Source: Carpediemonas membranifera (Eukaryota; Fornicata). Taken from it: DNA of 64,000 bases. The DNA is taken from NCBI GenBank assembly GCA_019828565.1, contig JAHDYR010000062.1, forward strand, positions 1,364,001 to 1,428,000, read 5' to 3'. The position numbers were made by a program, and so were the translations under genes. The notes beneath the pieces were generated by a model. It searched no databases. It saw only the letters and a program-made list of their open reading frames with translations, and was not told the DNA's origin. Shown here in pieces: positions 62,699-64,000 of the stretch (its first letter is position 1; each line of letters begins with the position of its first letter).

Positions 62699-64000
62699 AT
62701 GCGCGTCGGAACTCATTCTCACTTTCTGACACATCTTCTTCTGTTCCTCGCCTTCAATATCAGTGCAACGGCGCTCGCATCTAGCATTGCTGTTCAACAG
62801 ACACAAACGCTGGAAAATCCGAACCTATACACTGGCGGGACGGTCGATGTGGGCTTGCACATGGTGAGCTCCAGTTTCGCTGTCGTTGGGCAGTACGCAA
62901 GCCTCAGCAGCGCCGGCCAATCGTATCTGTTCTCTCTTACCAACGGAGAATGGACCTACGTCCAGGAATTCGCCCGCCCGTCAGACGTGGGGTCGTACGA
63001 TTACTTCGGCCGCATGATCACGAGCAACGGGAGTACCGTCGCCATCAGCGCCCACCAGGACGACGACGGAGGTAGCGAGACAGGCTCTGTCTACATCTAC
63101 GAGCCTGACGAAGCTGGCGTCTACGGTACTCCGACGAAACTTTACTCATCCCCCCAGGAAGAGGGCTTCGGCCTCTCAGACCGGCCAGAGCTCATGCACC
63201 GCAGCGTCAGTCGGCTACTACGTCGACTCGACCGAGGCGACCGCCCATGTCGAGTGCGAGACTGGCAAGTTCCAGAACGAGACGGGTCAGACGAGCTGCT
63301 TCACCGCCGAGACCGGGTACATCGCCGCCGGCCCCCACGACAGCCAGCAGACCCCGTGCGACAGCGGCACCCACGCCCACCGCGGACCTGAGCACATGCG
63401 AGCCGTGTCCGCGGCTCCAGCACAGCCTCGGACGGCAAGCCTCACAGCACATGCACTGAGTTCATCCAGTCGAGCACGGTGGTTGATACGGAGTGGTACA
63501 TCACGGTCGACACGTCCGACATGACGGGCGACGTCGCCACTGCTGAGCTGGGGTCGACCTTGTACCGTGTATGGTTTAATGAAAGCAACGAACTTCCGCA
63601 GTTTAGGGTCACAACCTCTTGTGCTGTGGTCAAGAACGGGTCGGCCACTGTCATCGTGCCGTTCGTAGACACGACCACAGACTATTCGGGGACGCACACC
63701 CTCTCGTACAGCCTCACGACGGGGCCCACAGGCTCGTCTACTGTCGTTATCCCCAGCTCATTCGCCATACCAGACACCAAGGTGACTATTACCGGCACAC
63801 AGGCGACTGGCGTCGTCTCAAGCCCAGTGTGCCCCACGGCCACCATGGTGCTCGGCTCATTACAAACCTGCTCGACCGCAACAATAGTCGATGGAGCTGT
63901 CAAGTGTATCTCGGATCCAGAGATAATCAACGCCGCCACTATCGCCAGCACCCTGTCGCCGTCAGTTGGCGGGACCATTGCGTCTGGCGAGACTGCATTC
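62699..64000 (+). pseudogene. Receptor-type Cys-rich protein gene with several +1 frame breaks (3' end outside window)
   Basis: The first frame (ATG 62699, signal peptide FLTHLLLFLAFNISATALA) encodes the start of a propeller like that of the kinase at 48388-51585 (SGSVYIYEP-type repeats), open to about 63170. There it changes to a frame with Cys-rich repeats (TGQSSCTAASVGYYVDS, CETGKFQNETGQTSC), then near 63365-63375 to a third (ADLSTCEPCP), and near 63410-63415 back to the first (CTEFIQSSTVVDTEW), which stays open to the window end. Each break is +1. The propeller is also much shorter than in the kinase. Either a decayed gene, or an active gene with base-insertion errors and a collapsed segment near an assembly weak point. 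Confidence 0.65.

Noticed and set aside
1-64000. tRNA, rRNA, CRISPR arrays, prokaryotic operons
   Set aside because: No cloverleaf with a GGTTCGA-type arm, no rRNA-like stretch and no regularly spaced repeats were seen. Gene content and introns exclude a prokaryote.

Overview
This window reads as nuclear DNA of a free-living, flagellated unicellular eukaryote, most likely a metamonad (fornicate, Carpediemonas-like). The reasons are compact, moderately GC-rich gene packing on both strands; typical eukaryotic genes (ARPC4, CAPZB, RER1, PSMB4, RCL1, METTL5, TOP3, kinesin-2, Hikeshi, DDX31); very short introns; large tiny-macrocysts-like membrane proteins; Cys-rich receptor proteins of a kind common in free-living protists; and TAAA signals overlapping stop codons, as known from Trichomonas and similar to Giardia. 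The species name is inference.

Layout. 1-5.3 kb: 3' part of a DDX31/Dbp7-type helicase, Hikeshi, the radial-spoke protein IQUB, a PlsC-type acyltransferase, a short conserved element, and ARPC4. 5.3-8.6 kb: a large Ima1/tiny-macrocysts-like membrane protein with a frame break. 9-15.6 kb: DUF523 protein, LSm-like protein, EH-domain endocytic protein, the gamete fusogen HAP2/GCS1 (minus strand), and two small proteins. 15.9-22.5 kb: TOP3 with an apparent AT-AG intron, a long coiled-coil protein, two hypotheticals, METTL5. 22.5-27 kb: a second copy of the short conserved element, a Fanzor/TnpB-like RuvC nuclease gene broken by one frame change, and an SP-RING (PIAS-type) gene. 27-30 kb: RER1, PSMB4, CAPZB. 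30.3-35.7 kb: a 1346-residue tiny-macrocysts-like protein and, behind its 5' end, a nearly identical 197-bp fragment of that gene flanked by two diverged copies of a small Gly-rich peptide gene. 35.8-44.5 kb: imidazolonepropionase, a divergent autophagin-like protein, a 528-residue unknown, a dihydropyrimidine-dehydrogenase-like flavoprotein, and a small spliced gene. 44.9-53.7 kb: a beta-propeller protein, a receptor-like kinase and a P-domain receptor. 54-62.4 kb: beta carbonic anhydrase, an Ala/Lys-rich LEA-like repeat protein, a small membrane protein, RCL1, kinesin-2, a GT2 glycosyltransferase. 62.6-64 kb: another receptor-type gene with several frame breaks, cut by the window end.

Six introns could be placed by protein continuity (28, 31, 31, 31, 33 and 37 nt). 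Five start GTNNGT; the sixth, in TOP3, starts ATATGT. Themes: cilium (IQUB, kinesin-2), actin and endocytosis (ARPC4, CAPZB, EH protein), ribosome biogenesis (DDX31, RCL1, METTL5), sexual fusion (HAP2), and environmental sensing (receptor proteins, tiny-macrocysts-like proteins). No tRNA, rRNA, CRISPR array or prokaryotic operon structure was seen.
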